NCBI GenBank assembly: GCA_037693485.1
Contig: CM075344.1
Span: 38,343,501 to 38,407,500 of the forward strand
Direction: 5' to 3'
Length of the DNA: 64,000 nt
Source: Kitagawia praeruptora
Taxonomy: Eukaryota > Streptophyta > Magnoliopsida > Apiales > Apiaceae
The translations under genes and the position numbers were made by a program. Every line of letters begins with the position of its first letter. Within the stretch, counting starts at the first letter, position 1. The notes under the pieces are model-generated. The model saw only the letters and a program-made list of their open reading frames with translations, had not been told where the DNA came from and did no database searches. This document shows positions 1 to 11,739 of this stretch, piece after piece.

Positions 1-3000
1 TGGCATTCCAATGCTGGCGTGATAGCTGTTGTTATAAGAGAACTCCACCAAAGGCAGATGGTCATCCCAACTACCCTGAAGGTCCATCGCACACACTCTC
101 AACATGTCTTCAATCGTTTGAATCGTACGCTCGCTTTGTCCATCAGTTTGCGGATGATATGCAGTGCTCATGTTCAGTTTAGTTCCCAGAGCTTCTTGAA
201 ATTGTCGCCAAAATCTGGAATTAAATCTCGGGTCTCTATCAGACACAATCGAAACAGGGACTCCATGTCGCATCACTATCTCTTTCAAGTACAGGTGAAC
301 TAACTTGTCCATCGTATATCTTTCGTTGATCGGTAGAAAATGTGCCGACTTCGTTAATCTATCAATGATAACCCAAATGGCATCGTGATTAGCTTTCGTC
401 TTGGGTAATCCAACCACAAAATCCATGGCAATCTGCTCCCATCTCCATTCAGGAATCTCTAGGGGCTGTAACAATCCACTCGGCCTCTGATGCTCTGCTT
501 TAACCGTCTGGCAAGTGTAACACTTACTAACCCATTCTGCAATCTCTCTTTTCATGTCTGGCCACCAAAAATTTTCTTTTAGATCTCGGTACATCTTCGT
601 ACTCCCGGGGTGAATTGAGAACTTTGAATTATGAGCTTCTTGTAAAATTTCATTCTTCAGTTCTGCCACATTAGGAATCCAAATTCTAGAAGAAAATCTT
701 AAGACTCCTTCCTCGTCCTTTTGGCTGCTTAACTCTTCTCCCGACAATTCATTCACATCATGGTTCATTATTTCTTCTTGGCACTTTCTGATCCTCTCCA
801 ACAGTTCTGGTTGAAATGTCATTGCGTAATTCAAATCAGTTGCACAAACTGGGGCACGAATCTCTATTTCCAATTTCTCAAATTCCCTGAATAACTCTTG
901 GTTCATAGTAAACATGTTCAATTTTTCCTTCCTACTCAAGGCATCTGCTACCACATTGGCTTTCCCCGGATGATAATTGATGGTACAATCATAGTCTTTA
1001 ATCAGTTCCAACCATCTCCTTTGTCTCATGTTAAGTTCCTTCTGGGTGAAAATATACTTCAAACTCTTGTGGTCAGTATAAATCTCACACTTCTCTCCAT
1101 ATAGATAGTGTCTCCAAATCTTGAGTGCAAAAACAATGGCTGCTAGTTCCAAATCATGGGTAGGATATTTCTGTTCATGTATCTTCAACTGCCTGGAAGC
1201 ATAGGCTATCACCTTGTCATGCTGCATCAATACACATCCCAGTCCTTTATGGGACGCATCACTATATATCACAAAGTCTCCTTGTTCATCTGGCAATGTC
1301 AACACTGGAGCCGTCACCAATCTCTTTTTCAGTTCTTGGAAGCTTTCCTCACACTTGTCATTCCAAATAAACTTTTCACTTTTCCTTGTCAACTTGGTTA
1401 GTGGAGTGGCTATCTTCGCAAAGTCTTGGACGAATCTTCGATAATAACCTGCCAATCCCATAAAACTCCTGACCTCTGTCGGTGTCTTTGGTCTCTCCCA
1501 ATTCAGTACAGCCTCAATCTTAGCCGGGTCTACCTTAATCCCTTCATTGCTTACCACATGCCCTAAGAATTGAACTTCTCTTAGCCAGAATTCACATTTC
1601 GAAAACTTAGCAAACAACCTTTCCTTTCTCAAGATCCTCAACGTTATCCTCAAATTTTCCCTATGTTCCTCTTCTGTCTTGGAATATACCAAAATATCAT
1701 CAATGAATACAATTATAAATTTATCCAAGTATCTCTTAAATACCCTGTTCATCAAGTCCATAAAAGCAGCTGGTGCATTTGTCAGTCCAAAAGCCATTAC
1801 CAAAAATTCATAATGTCCATACCTACTTCGGAATGCCGTCTTAGGTACATCTTCAGGTTTGATCTTTAGCTGATGGTAACCCGATCTTAAATCAATCTTC
1901 GAAAAGTGGACAGCTCCTTTCAATTGGTCAAACAAATCATCTATCCTTGGCAATGGATACTTATTCTTAATAGTCAATTTATTCAACTCTCGGTAGTCAA
2001 TACACAACCTCATGCTACCATCCTTCTTTTTAACAAATAGTACTGGGGCTCCCCACGGGGATACGCTGGGTCTGATAATTCCTTTTTCCCGTAGATCTTG
2101 CAACTGGACTGCCAACTCTTTCATCTCTATCGGAGCCATTCTGTATGGAGCCTTCGATACTGGTTCAGTTCCTGGGGCTAGGTCAATCGCAAATTCTATT
2201 TCCCGATCTGGAGGTAAACCTGGTAGCTCATCGGGAAAAACATCTGGAAACTCATTCACTACTGGAATCTCTTCCAAATTAGGCATCTCTGTTTTTGTGT
2301 CTCGCACGTAGGCTAAATAGCCTTCACATCCTTGTCTAAGTAATCTCTTAGTCTGCACAATAGTCAAGAACTTCCTAGTTTGTTTCTGACCGCAGAAAAC
2401 AACCTCTATATTATCAGGGGATCGTAACGTCAATTTCTTACCTCTACAATCTATCTGGGCACTATGCTCTGTCAACCAATCCATCCCTAGGATTACATCA
2501 AATTCTCCTAGTTGGAAGGGTATTAAGTTGGCATAAAAACAGTGCCCTAAAACTACAACATCACAACGAGGACACACCTGATCGACGGGTATGCGCTCCG
2601 AATTAGCTATCTCTATAACTAACACCTCGTCTAACAATCTCATCTCACAATTCAATTTATTGACAAAATCTAAAGAAATAAAAGACTTCGTAGCTCCAGA
2701 ATCAATTAACACCTTGGCATTGACGGAATTTACAAGAAGCGTACCTGCCAAAACATCGGACTCTTGCACAGCCTCGTTCATAGACATGTTGAAGGTTCGG
2801 GCAATCGGCTGAATGTTCCTCGCTGGAGGTGCCTCAATTGCCGGAATCATTGCGTTTGCTATAGCTGGTAGTTTCGCTGGGGGTACTCTGCAGTCCTTGA
2901 TCATATGCCCTGGCTTCCCACATCTGTGACACACAATCCCAACCTTGCATTCTCTAGAGAAATGCCCTTTCTGTCCACACTTAAAACAATTCCCAGTTAA

Positions 3001-3984
3001 CTTGTGACATATACCAGGATGTTTCTTACCACACGTCTTGCAATCTGGCAGTGATGGTCTATTAACTCCTGATTGGTTCACCCCTTGAGTTCGATTGCCT
3101 TGACCTCCATTCCCTCCATCTGGTCTCCTCATCCCCACATTCTTCCCAGCTTGGAACCCCTGTCTTTTATTAAGATAGTTTTGCGAACCACCCTGAATCT
3201 GCTTGTTATCAACCACTCCCAATTTTCGTTTCTTTCCCTCTTTCTCCTTCTGATACTGCTCACTTTCTTCTTCTGCAATCATAGCTTTCTGAACCACCGC
3301 AGCATAGGTGTTCAGTTCCAATATAGCCAACTTGGTTCGAATCCAGGACTTTAGTCCTTGCTGAAACCTCTTCGCTTTCTTCCTTTCTGTGTCCACATAG
3401 GAAGGGACAAACCTTGCTAGTTCTGTAAATCTTGCTTCATAATCAGCAACTGACATATTCCCCTGTTTCAATTCCAAAAACTTGACCTCCATCTTGTCGC
3501 TCATGAAGAGCGGAAAGTACTTCTCCAAAAACATCTCCTTAAACCTCTCCCATGTAACCACCTCGGTATTCTCCAGGGTTCTCACTGACTCCCACCAATG
3601 AGTGGCTTCATTCTTTAGAAAGTAGCTGGCATATTCTGTTTGTTTATCTTCCGGGACTTGCACCAAAGCGAAAGCCTTCTCTATCTCTTTCAACCAATTC
3701 TTAGCATCGACTGGGTCTGTTGACCCCTTGAATTCTGGTGGTTTTACTGCTTGAAAGGCCTTGAAGGTAACCACTGGAACTGTTGGTTCCTGCCATTGTT
3801 GATGTTGAGCTGCGAATTGTTGTTGTAGTTGATGTTGCTGCTGAGCTAGAGTAGCAGTCTGTTGAGTCAAAGTTTGCAATAGTTGAACCAACATAGGGTC
3901 CATCTGATTTCTAGTAGGTGAATTGGTTCGCTGTTCAGGATTGGTTTGTTGACCAGTAAGTTGGCGAGTTCTTCTTGGAGGCAT
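1..3984 (-). CDS. Tekay-like gag-pol polyprotein, unit 1, partial (open at window edge)
   Basis: Retrotransposon polyprotein that would package and reverse-transcribe the element RNA and integrate the cDNA. The first ATG is at 3984 (protein begins MPPRRT), and the frame seems open to base 1, about 1328 codons. Order: gag core in the first 200 residues; three C-rich knuckles near 313-360 (CKTCGKKHPGIC, CFKCGQKGHFSREC, CHRCGKPGHMIKDC); aspartic protease with DSGA near 430; RT with active site FIDD near 763; RNase H beginning YSDASHKG near 910; integrase HHCC zinc site near 1115-1158 and the start of the DDE core. The codon that is TGA at 10152-10154 in unit 2 reads as glycine here. The integrase end and any chromodomain lie outside the window. 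Confidence 0.85.
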   Translation of the reverse strand, partial: MPPRRTRQLTGQQTNPEQRTNSPTRNQMDPMLVQLLQTLTQQTATLAQQQHQLQQQFAAQHQQWQEPTVPVVTFKAFQAVKPPEFKGSTDPVDAKNWLKEIEKAFALVQVPEDKQTEYASYFLKNEATHWWESVRTLENTEVVTWERFKEMFLEKYFPLFMSDKMEVKFLELKQGNMSVADYEARFTELARFVPSYVDTERKKAKRFQQGLKSWIRTKLAILELNTYAAVVQKAMIAEEESEQYQKEKEGKKRKLGVVDNKQIQGGSQNYLNKRQGFQAGKNVGMRRPDGGNGGQGNRTQGVNQSGVNRPSLPDCKTCGKKHPGICHKLTGNCFKCGQKGHFSRECKVGIVCHRCGKPGHMIKDCRVPPAKLPAIANAMIPAIEAPPARNIQPIARTFNMSMNEAVQESDVLAGTLLVNSVNAKVLIDSGATKSFISLDFVNKLNCEMRLLDEVLVIEIANSERIPVDQVCPRCDVVVLGHCFYANLIPFQLGEFDVILGMDWLTEHSAQIDCRGKKLTLRSPDNIEVVFCGQKQTRKFLTIVQTKRLLRQGCEGYLAYVRDTKTEMPNLEEIPVVNEFPDVFPDELPGLPPDREIEFAIDLAPGTEPVSKAPYRMAPIEMKELAVQLQDLREKGIIRPSVSPWGAPVLFVKKKDGSMRLCIDYRELNKLTIKNKYPLPRIDDLFDQLKGAVHFSKIDLRSGYHQLKIKPEDVPKTAFRSRYGHYEFLVMAFGLTNAPAAFMDLMNRVFKRYLDKFIIVFIDDILVYSKTEEEHRENLRITLRILRKERLFAKFSKCEFWLREVQFLGHVVSNEGIKVDPAKIEAVLNWERPKTPTEVRSFMGLAGYYRRFVQDFAKIATPLTKLTRKSEKFIWNDKCEESFQELKKRLVTAPVLTLPDEQGDFVIYSDASHKGLGCVLMQHDKVIAYASRQLKIHEQKYPTHDLELAAIVFALKIWRHYLYGEKCEIYTDHKSLKYIFTQKELNMRQRRWLELIKDYDCTINYHPGKANVVADALSRKEKLNMFTMNQELFREFEKLEIEIRAPVCATDLNYAMTFQPELLERIRKCQEEIMNHDVNELSGEELSSQKDEEGVLRFSSRIWIPNVAELKNEILQEAHNSKFSIHPGSTKMYRDLKENFWWPDMKREIAEWVSKCYTCQTVKAEHQRPSGLLQPLEIPEWRWEQIAMDFVVGLPKTKANHDAIWVIIDRLTKSAHFLPINERYTMDKLVHLYLKEIVMRHGVPVSIVSDRDPRFNSRFWRQFQEALGTKLNMSTAYHPQTDGQSERTIQTIEDMLRVCAMDLQGSWDDHLPLVEFSYNNSYHASIGMP

Positions 3985-4693
3985 TCTCAAAAACTGATAG
4001 GGAAAAGTAATTTGATCAATAACAATTCAAGTTATAATTGGCTTACAAAAGTTTATCAAGAGTATAGAATCAAAACAGTTGTTCAGGGTTGCTATACAAA
4101 GTTTGATGGCAAAATGTAATATAAAGATATGACCAGAGATAAAAATGGTGTGCACAATGTCGTGGAAATAATCATCGACTAAATCAAGGTATGTGAAACT
4201 GATAAGTGAATAAAGAAAATGATTATCTATAACTGATCAACATCTTTTATACCTAATTGGTACAAGCGTAAAATCGCTTCAATGGAAAGAAAATGAAATC
4301 CAATCATAATGAAAACTGTTATCCGCTAGTCAACAGTACAACAATCAAACTATATAAAAATGGCTAGTATCCAGCCACGCCCTTACTTCTAATCTGTGCC
4401 AATAATTGCTTTCGTATCTCGTTCATAGTACTTTCGCATTCTCTATAACGTTCATGACGTCTCTAAAGCCTTGCTCCCAATCAGATATTTGGATGCATCG
4501 AACTTCTACTCGCGTGATACGTCGAAAGACCCTATAATGTCGCAATACTCATCTTAATAACCTAAGGTGAACCCTATCTCAAATCGCTTTACTTAACATC
4601 TAATACGTACTCCTAACTATTGCAACTCGTTTCTTAATCTAGACTCTACTTCCTACTGTTTCAGGGACCTTAACCTGTGGCTCTGATACCAAC
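3985..4693 (-). other. Untranslated leader and tRNA-Met primer binding site, unit 1
   Basis: This 0.7-kb non-coding stretch lies between the LTR edge and the gag start. The primer binding site is at 4679-4691 (TGGTATCAGAGCC on the minus strand), two bases from the LTR terminus at 4694. It matches the 3' end of initiator tRNA-Met, the usual primer of plant chromoviruses. No ORF is supported in the leader. Confidence 0.75.
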
Positions 4694-7014
4694 TGTGATG
4701 CCTCGCAGATCCGGGATACAGATCCGGGCTCACAACTCACTTAAACAATACAAACCTATAAATGCGGAACAATAATAATACAATCCCTCATCCAAGATAC
4801 GAGCACAGGCTAAAGTATGAAACAAACACTGCTAATTACTATTACAAACCTCAAATATAATTTAATACAATCTGATAGATCTTAAATGTCTAGTCTATCC
4901 AATCCACTTATTACAACAATACACGAAATTAAACCATCTGCACTCTCAATCATCAAACATCACTCCCCTGGCTACCGAGCCACTAGGTCTAAACATCCTC
5001 GATCTTAACTGGAAAAGAAACATTACATTGCAAGGTGAGCCAGAAAGCTCAACAAGAATATCCTTCAATGTATAAATAAATAATAAACTTTTAATCGTTC
5101 CAAGTATTAACTACAAGCCATACTGGAATATCTGAAAGGTGAATCAAGTTCAGTGATATGAACAGATAAATTCGGATAAGTTCCGACGATCAATAATGCC
5201 ATAAGAAAGTGGCTCAACATCAACTAGAGTCAAATACTCAGAATGTTAGAACTGGTCCATCTCATAATTTTTAAAAACAAAGTTAGGCATGCTGATCAGT
5301 CACGCTCTAACCCGGACAGTGCACAAAGCAAAGTCCTCATCGGATCCAAGGCACTGAAAGGCCTTACACATCGACCAATATATGGTCAGACCAATTAAGG
5401 TCAAGTTTTATATAAATCCACCAATTCTAACCTTACGTTCAGGTGTCGATACAATTGACAACCTTTAAATCATAATTAGGTGTCGGAAGATTGACAACCT
5501 TGATCACAACAATCACTGGAAGTTCACGTTCCAGGAAAAACAACTCAAAGTGAATGTACGATAACAAATGGTACAACATCTAGTATCGATGAGTTCGATA
5601 CAACAATGGGGTGATAATGAAGAATCAACAATAGTAACAATAAGTGTTGTCTAGATCGATACAAGAAATGGGTAAATCGAATGCAACGATATTATAGGCG
5701 TCGACGAATTCGAACGCCACCATCTGGGTAATAATAATTAATCAAGAGTAATAAGGCATCGACTAGAGCGAATGCCTAAAAAGGTTGAAATGAATCGTCA
5801 ATGATAATTTAAATGAATCTCGTCAAAGTTGATAAGAATAATTCAATGGATTCATGCTGTGAATAATTTAAGAATGATTTCTTGAACAATAATTTAAAGG
5901 GATACATGGCATAGCATTTGTATATTTAATAGGATAACAAGTGGTAGAAAAATACTTGCCTGATAATAAGGTCAAGTCCGTCTAAATATTCTCGTAACCT
6001 TCTGCTTTAGCTTTTCCTTTGCTCCTCTGACTCGACTCTATAATAAACGTCTCGAATCAAATACTAATACATCTCACTATTCATTCCACGTATTTCATGT
6101 AATTCACATAATTTACATAATTCATTTAGCACGTAACATTTATATTGCCCTAGCGGACACATTCAAATCACGTAATCAATTAATGGAACTCTACAATTAT
6201 TTTTAACACAAGTCCAAACCTCGTCATAAATTAAATCTCGCTTCGAAATATTTTTAAAACAATTTTCATAATTTTTGGGATTTTTCTAATATTTTTAAAG
6301 CATTTAAAACTCAAAACGGGATAATTTGGAATTAAATAACCTCAATTATATTAATTAAATTAAACAATAATTAATGAATAAAATTATTCGATAAATGATC
6401 TCATTTATCGAATAATTAAATCAATTTAAATTATTATTCGAAATGATTTAATATAATTAAAGTATTAAATTCTACATTTAAATAATTAAGGAAATGATTC
6501 CAAAAATCTTAAAATAAATAATAATTTTGGATAAATCCGATTTTTGTTTTAAAATAATACAGAAAATATTTTTCTGAAAATTTAGAAACTGATTTTGTAT
6601 TTTTCTGATTTTTATTGAATTAAATATGAATTTTCGAAAATTAAAACAATTTAAAATAAAAATCAGAAATAATCAGCACTATTCATCGTCTTCTTCTTCA
6701 AGCTCCACCACCGGCGGCAATGGCAGCTCCGGCCGGCGGCGCAACTCCGGCGACACTCTAAATCTAGTCAAACATGACCCAAACTCAACACAAGCTTTGT
6801 CTTTGAACGATCTACAACTTCGCCAACCCGGAATTTCTAAACAATTACTCGAACTAAAATTCCGTTCAAAAAGTCAACATTTTCCGATGAACACCAAGAA
6901 CACTCAAGAACAATTTCGAAATAATCAAACCACGTCTAAACATGTTTAACGAACTCAAAACCTAACATATGATATACCAAACTGACCAGGAGAAAATTAT
7001 CTACAACATGGAAT
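4694..7014 (-). repeat. Truncated LTR shared between the two Tekay units
   Basis: Homologous to 11740-14060 of the complete LTR. The 3' terminus (minus strand ...ATCACA, position 4694) is intact. The 5' portion of about 1.2 kb is missing: at 7014/7015 LTR sequence changes abruptly to integrase-coding sequence of unit 2. Any ORF inside it, such as 6626-6949 (Ser-rich, low complexity), is judged non-genic because it occurs only as LTR sequence. Confidence 0.8.
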
Positions 7015-10000
7015 CGACACCGTCGTCCGTATAAAGCTTCATATGGTGGCATTCAAATGCTGGCGTGATAGCTGTTGTTATAAGAGAACTCCACCAAAGG
7101 CAGATGGTCATCCCAACTACCCTGAAGGTCCATCGCACACACTCTCAACATGTCTTCAATCGTTTGAATCGTACGCTCGCTTTGTCCATCAGTTTGCGGA
7201 TGATATGCAGTGCTCATGTTCAGTTTAGTTCCCAGAGCTTCTTGAAATTGTCGCCAAAATCTGGAATTAAATCTCGGGTCTCTATCAGACACAATCGAAA
7301 CAGGGACTCCATGTCGCATCACTATCTCTTTCAAGTACAGGTGAACTAACTTGTCCATCGTATATCTTTCGTTGATCGGTAGAAAATGTGCCGACTTCGT
7401 TAATCTATCAATGATAACCCAAATGGCATCGTGATTAGCTTTCGTCTTGGGTAATCCAACCACAAAATCCATGGCAATCTGCTCCCATCTCCATTCAGGA
7501 ATCTCTAGGGGCTGTAACAATCCACTCGGCCTCTGATGCTCTGCTTTAACCTTCTGGCAAGTGTAACACTTACTAACCCATTCTGCAATCTCTCTTTTCA
7601 TGTCTGGCCACCAAAAATTTTCTTTTAGATCTCGGTACATCTTCGTACTCCCGGGGTGAATTGAGAACTTTGAATTATGAGCTTCTTGTAAAATTTCATT
7701 CTTCAGTTCTGCCACATTAGGAATCCAAATTCTAGAAGAAAATCTTAAGACTCCTTCCTCGTCCTTTTGGCTGCTTAACTCTTCTCCCGACAATTCATTC
7801 ACATCATGGTTCATTATTTCTTCTTGGCACTTTCTGATCCTCTCCAACAGTTCTGGTTGAAATGTCATTGCGTAATTCAAATCAGTTGCACAAACTGGGG
7901 CACGAATCTCTATTTCCAATTTCTCAAATTCCCTGAATAACTCTTGGTTCATAGTAAACATGTTCAATTTTTCCTTCCTACTCAAGGCATCTGCTACCAC
8001 ATTGGCTTTCCCCGGATGATAATTGATGGTACAATCATAGTCTTTAATCAGTTCCAACCATCTCCTTTGTCTCATGTTAAGTTCCTTCTGGGTGAAAATA
8101 TACTTCAAACTCTTGTGGTCAGTATAAATCTCACACTTCTCTCCATATAGATAGTGTCTCCAAATCTTGAGTACAAAAACAATGGCTGCTAGTTCCAAAT
8201 CATGGGTAGGATATTTCTGTTCATGTATCTTCAACTGCCTGGAAGCATAGGCTATCACCTTGTCATGCTGCATCAATACACATCCCAGTCCTTTATGGGA
8301 CGCATCACTATATATCACAAAGTCTCCTTGTTCATCTGGCAATGTCAACACTGGAGCCGTCACCAATCTCTTTTTCAGTTCTTGGAAGCTTTCCTCACAC
8401 TTGTCATTCCAAATAAACTTTTCACTTTTCCTTGTCAACTTGGTTAGTGGAGTGGCTATCTTCGCAAAGTCTTGGACGAATCTTCGATAATAACCTGCCA
8501 ATCCCATAAAACTCCTGACCTCTGTCGGTGTCTTTGGTCTCTCCCAATTCAGTACAGCCTCAATCTTAGCCGGGTCTACCTTAATCCCTTCACTGCTTAC
8601 CACATGCCCTAAGAATTGAACTTCTCTTAGCCAGAATTCACATTTCGAAAACTTAGCAAACAACCTTTCCTTTCTCAAGATCCTCAACGTTATCCTCAAA
8701 TTTTCCCTATGTTCCTCTTCTGTCTTGGAATATACCAAAATATCATCAATGAATACAATTATAAATTTATCCAAGTATCTCTTAAATACCCTGTTCATCA
8801 AGTCCATAAAAGCAGCTGGTGCATTTGTCAGTCCAAAAGCCATTACCAAAAATTCATAATGTCCATACCTACTTCGGAATGCCGTCTTAGGTACATCTTC
8901 AGGTTTGATCTTTAGCTGATGGTAACCCGATCTTAAATCAATCTTCGAAAAGTGGACAGCTCCTTTCAATTGGTCAAACAAATCATCTATCCTTGGCAAT
9001 GGATACTTATTCTTAATAGTCAATTTATTCAACTCTCGGTAGTCAATACACAACCTCATGCTACCATCCTTCTTTTTAACAAATAGTACTGGGGCTCCCC
9101 ACGGGGATACGCTGGGTCTGATAATTCCTTTTTCCAGTAGATCTTGCAACTGGACTGCCAACTCTTTCATCTCTATCGGAGCCATTCTGTATGGAGCCTT
9201 CGATACTGGTTCAGTTCCTGGGGCTAGGTCAATCGCAAATTCTATTTCCCGATCTGGAGGTAAACCTGGAAGCTCATCGGGAAAAACATCTGGAAACTCA
9301 TTCACTACTGGAATCTCTTCCAACTTAGGCATCTCTGTTTTTGTGTCTCGCACGTAGGCTAAATAGCCTTCACATCCTTGTCTAAGTAATCTCTTAGTCT
9401 GCACAATAGTCAAGAACTTCCTAGTTTGTTTCTGACCGCAGAAAACAACCTCTATATTATCAGGGGATCGTAACGTCAATTTCTTACCTCTACAATCTAT
9501 CTGGGCACTATGCTCTGTCAACCAATCCATCCCTAGGATTACATCAAATTCTCCTAGTTGGAAGGGTATTAAGTTGGCATAAAAACAGTGCCCTAAAACT
9601 ACAACATCACAACGAGGACACACCTGATCGACGGGTATGCGCTCCGAATTAGCTATCTCTATAACTAACACCTCGTCTAACAATCTCATCTCACAATTCA
9701 ATTTATTGACAAAATCTAAAGAAATAAAAGACTTCGTAGCTCCAGAATCAATTAACACCTTGGCATTGACGGAATTTACAAGAAGCGTACCTGCCAAAAC
9801 ATCGGACTCTTGCACAGCCTCGTTCATAGACATGTTGAAGGTTCGGGCAATCGGCTGAATGTTCCTCGCTGGAGGTGCCTCAATTGCCGGAATCATTGCG
9901 TTTGCTATAGCTGGTAGTTTCGCTGGGGGTACTCTGCAGTCCTTGATCATATGCCCTGGCTTCCCACATCTGTGACACACAATCCCAACCTTGCATTCTC

Positions 10001-11030
10001 TAGAGAAATGCCCTTTCTGTCCACACTTAAAACAATTCCCAGTTAACTTGTGACATATACCAGGATGTTTCTTACCACACGTCTTGCAATCTGGCAGTGA
10101 TGGTCTATTAACTCCTGATTGGTTCACCCCTTGAGTTCGGTTGCCTTGACCTCAATTCCCTCCATCTGGTCTCCTCATCCCCACATTCTTCCCAGCTTGG
10201 AACCCCTGTCTTTTATTAAGATAGTTTTGCGAACCACCCTGAATCTGCTTGTTATCAACCACTCCCAATTTTCGTTTCTTTCCCTCTTTCTCCTTCTGAT
10301 ACTGCTCACTTTCTTCTTCTGCAATCATAGCTTTCTGAACCACCGCAGCATAGGTGTTCAGTTCCAATATAGCCAACTTGGTTCGAATCCGGGACTTTAG
10401 TCCTTGCTGAAACCTCTTCGCTTTCTTCCTTTCTGTGTCCACATAGGAAGGGACAAACCTTGCTAGTTCTGTAAATCTTGCTTCATAATCAGCAACTGAC
10501 ATATTCCCCTGTTTCAATTCCAAAAACTTGACCTCCATCTTATCGCTCATGAAGAGCGGAAAGTACTTCTCCAAAAACATCTCCTTAAACCTCTCCCATG
10601 TAACCACCTCGGTATTCTCCAGGGCTCTCACTGACTCCCACCAATGAGTGGCTTCATTCTTTATAAAGTAGCTGGCATATTCTGTTTGTTTATCTTCCGG
10701 GACTTGCACCAAAGCGAAAGCCTTCTCTATCTCTTTCAACCAATTCTTAGCATCGACTGGGTCTGTTGACCCCTTGAATTCTGGTGGTTTTACTGCTTGA
10801 AAGGGCTTGAAGGTAACCACTGGAACTGTTGGTTCCTGCCGTTGTTGATGTTGAGCTGCGAATTGTTGTTGTAGTTGATGTTGCTGCTGAGCTAGAGTAG
10901 CAGTCTGTTGAGTCAAAGTTTGCAATAGTTGAACCAACATAGGGTCCATCTGATTTCTAGTAGGTGAATTGGTTCGCTGTTCAGGATTGGTTTGTTGACC
11001 AGTAAGTTGGCGAGTTCTTCTTGGAGGCAT
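7015..11030 (-). pseudogene. Tekay-like gag-pol polyprotein, unit 2, broken
   Basis: Same polyprotein as unit 1, ATG at 11030. Two in-frame stops break it. A TGA at 10152-10154 falls between gag and the zinc knuckles, where unit 1 has GGA (Gly). A second TGA at 7053-7055 falls in the integrase, again where unit 1 has GGA at the window start. Between the stops about 1030 codons stay open, covering the knuckles, protease (DSGA), RT (FIDD), RNase H and most of the integrase (HHCC and much of the DDE core, including the region around YHPQTDGQSERT). After a few more integrase codons the frame runs into LTR sequence at 7014, so the integrase C-terminus and 3' untranslated region are deleted. It cannot make a complete polyprotein. 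Confidence 0.85.
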
Positions 11031-11739
11031 TCTCAAAAACTGATAGGGAAAAGTAATTTGATCAATAACAATTCAAGTTATAATTGGCTTACAAAAGTTT
11101 ATCAAGAGTATAGAATCAAAACAGTTGTTCAGGGTTGCTATACAAAGTTTGATGGCAAAATGTAATATAAAGATATGACCAGAGATAAAAATGGTGTGCA
11201 CAATGTCGTGGAAATAATCATCGACTAAATCAAGGTATGTGAAACTGATAAGTGAATAAAGAAAATGATTATCTATAACTGATCAACATCTTTTATACCT
11301 AATTGGTACAAGCGTAAAATCGCTTCAATGGAAAGAAAATGAAATCCAATCATAATGAAAACTGTTATCCGCTAGTCAACAGTACAACAATCAAACTATA
11401 TAAAAATGGCTAGTATCCAGCCACGCCCTTACTTCTAATCTGTGCCAATAATTGCTTTCGGATCTCGTTCATAGTACTTTCGCATTCTCTATAACGTTCA
11501 TGACGTCTCTAAAGCCTTGCTCCCAATCAGATATTTGGATGCATCGAACTTCTACTCGCGTGATACGTCGAAAGACCCTATAATGTCGCAATACTCATCT
11601 TAATAACCTAAGGTGAACCCTATCTCAAATCGCTTTACTTAACATCTAATACGTACTCCTAACTATTGCAACTCGTTTCTTAATCTAGACTCTACTTCCT
11701 ACTGTTTCAGGGACCTTAACCTGTGGCTCTGATACCAAC
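11031..11739 (-). other. Untranslated leader and tRNA-Met primer binding site, unit 2
   Basis: Counterpart of 3985-4693. The primer binding site lies at 11725-11737, next to the LTR terminus at 11740. No coding sequence is supported. Confidence 0.7.

Noticed and set aside
6626..6949. 107-codon Ser-rich ORF, repeated at 13672-13995
   Set aside because: It lies inside the Tekay LTR in both copies, is low-complexity and has no domain; its repetition only reflects LTR duplication.
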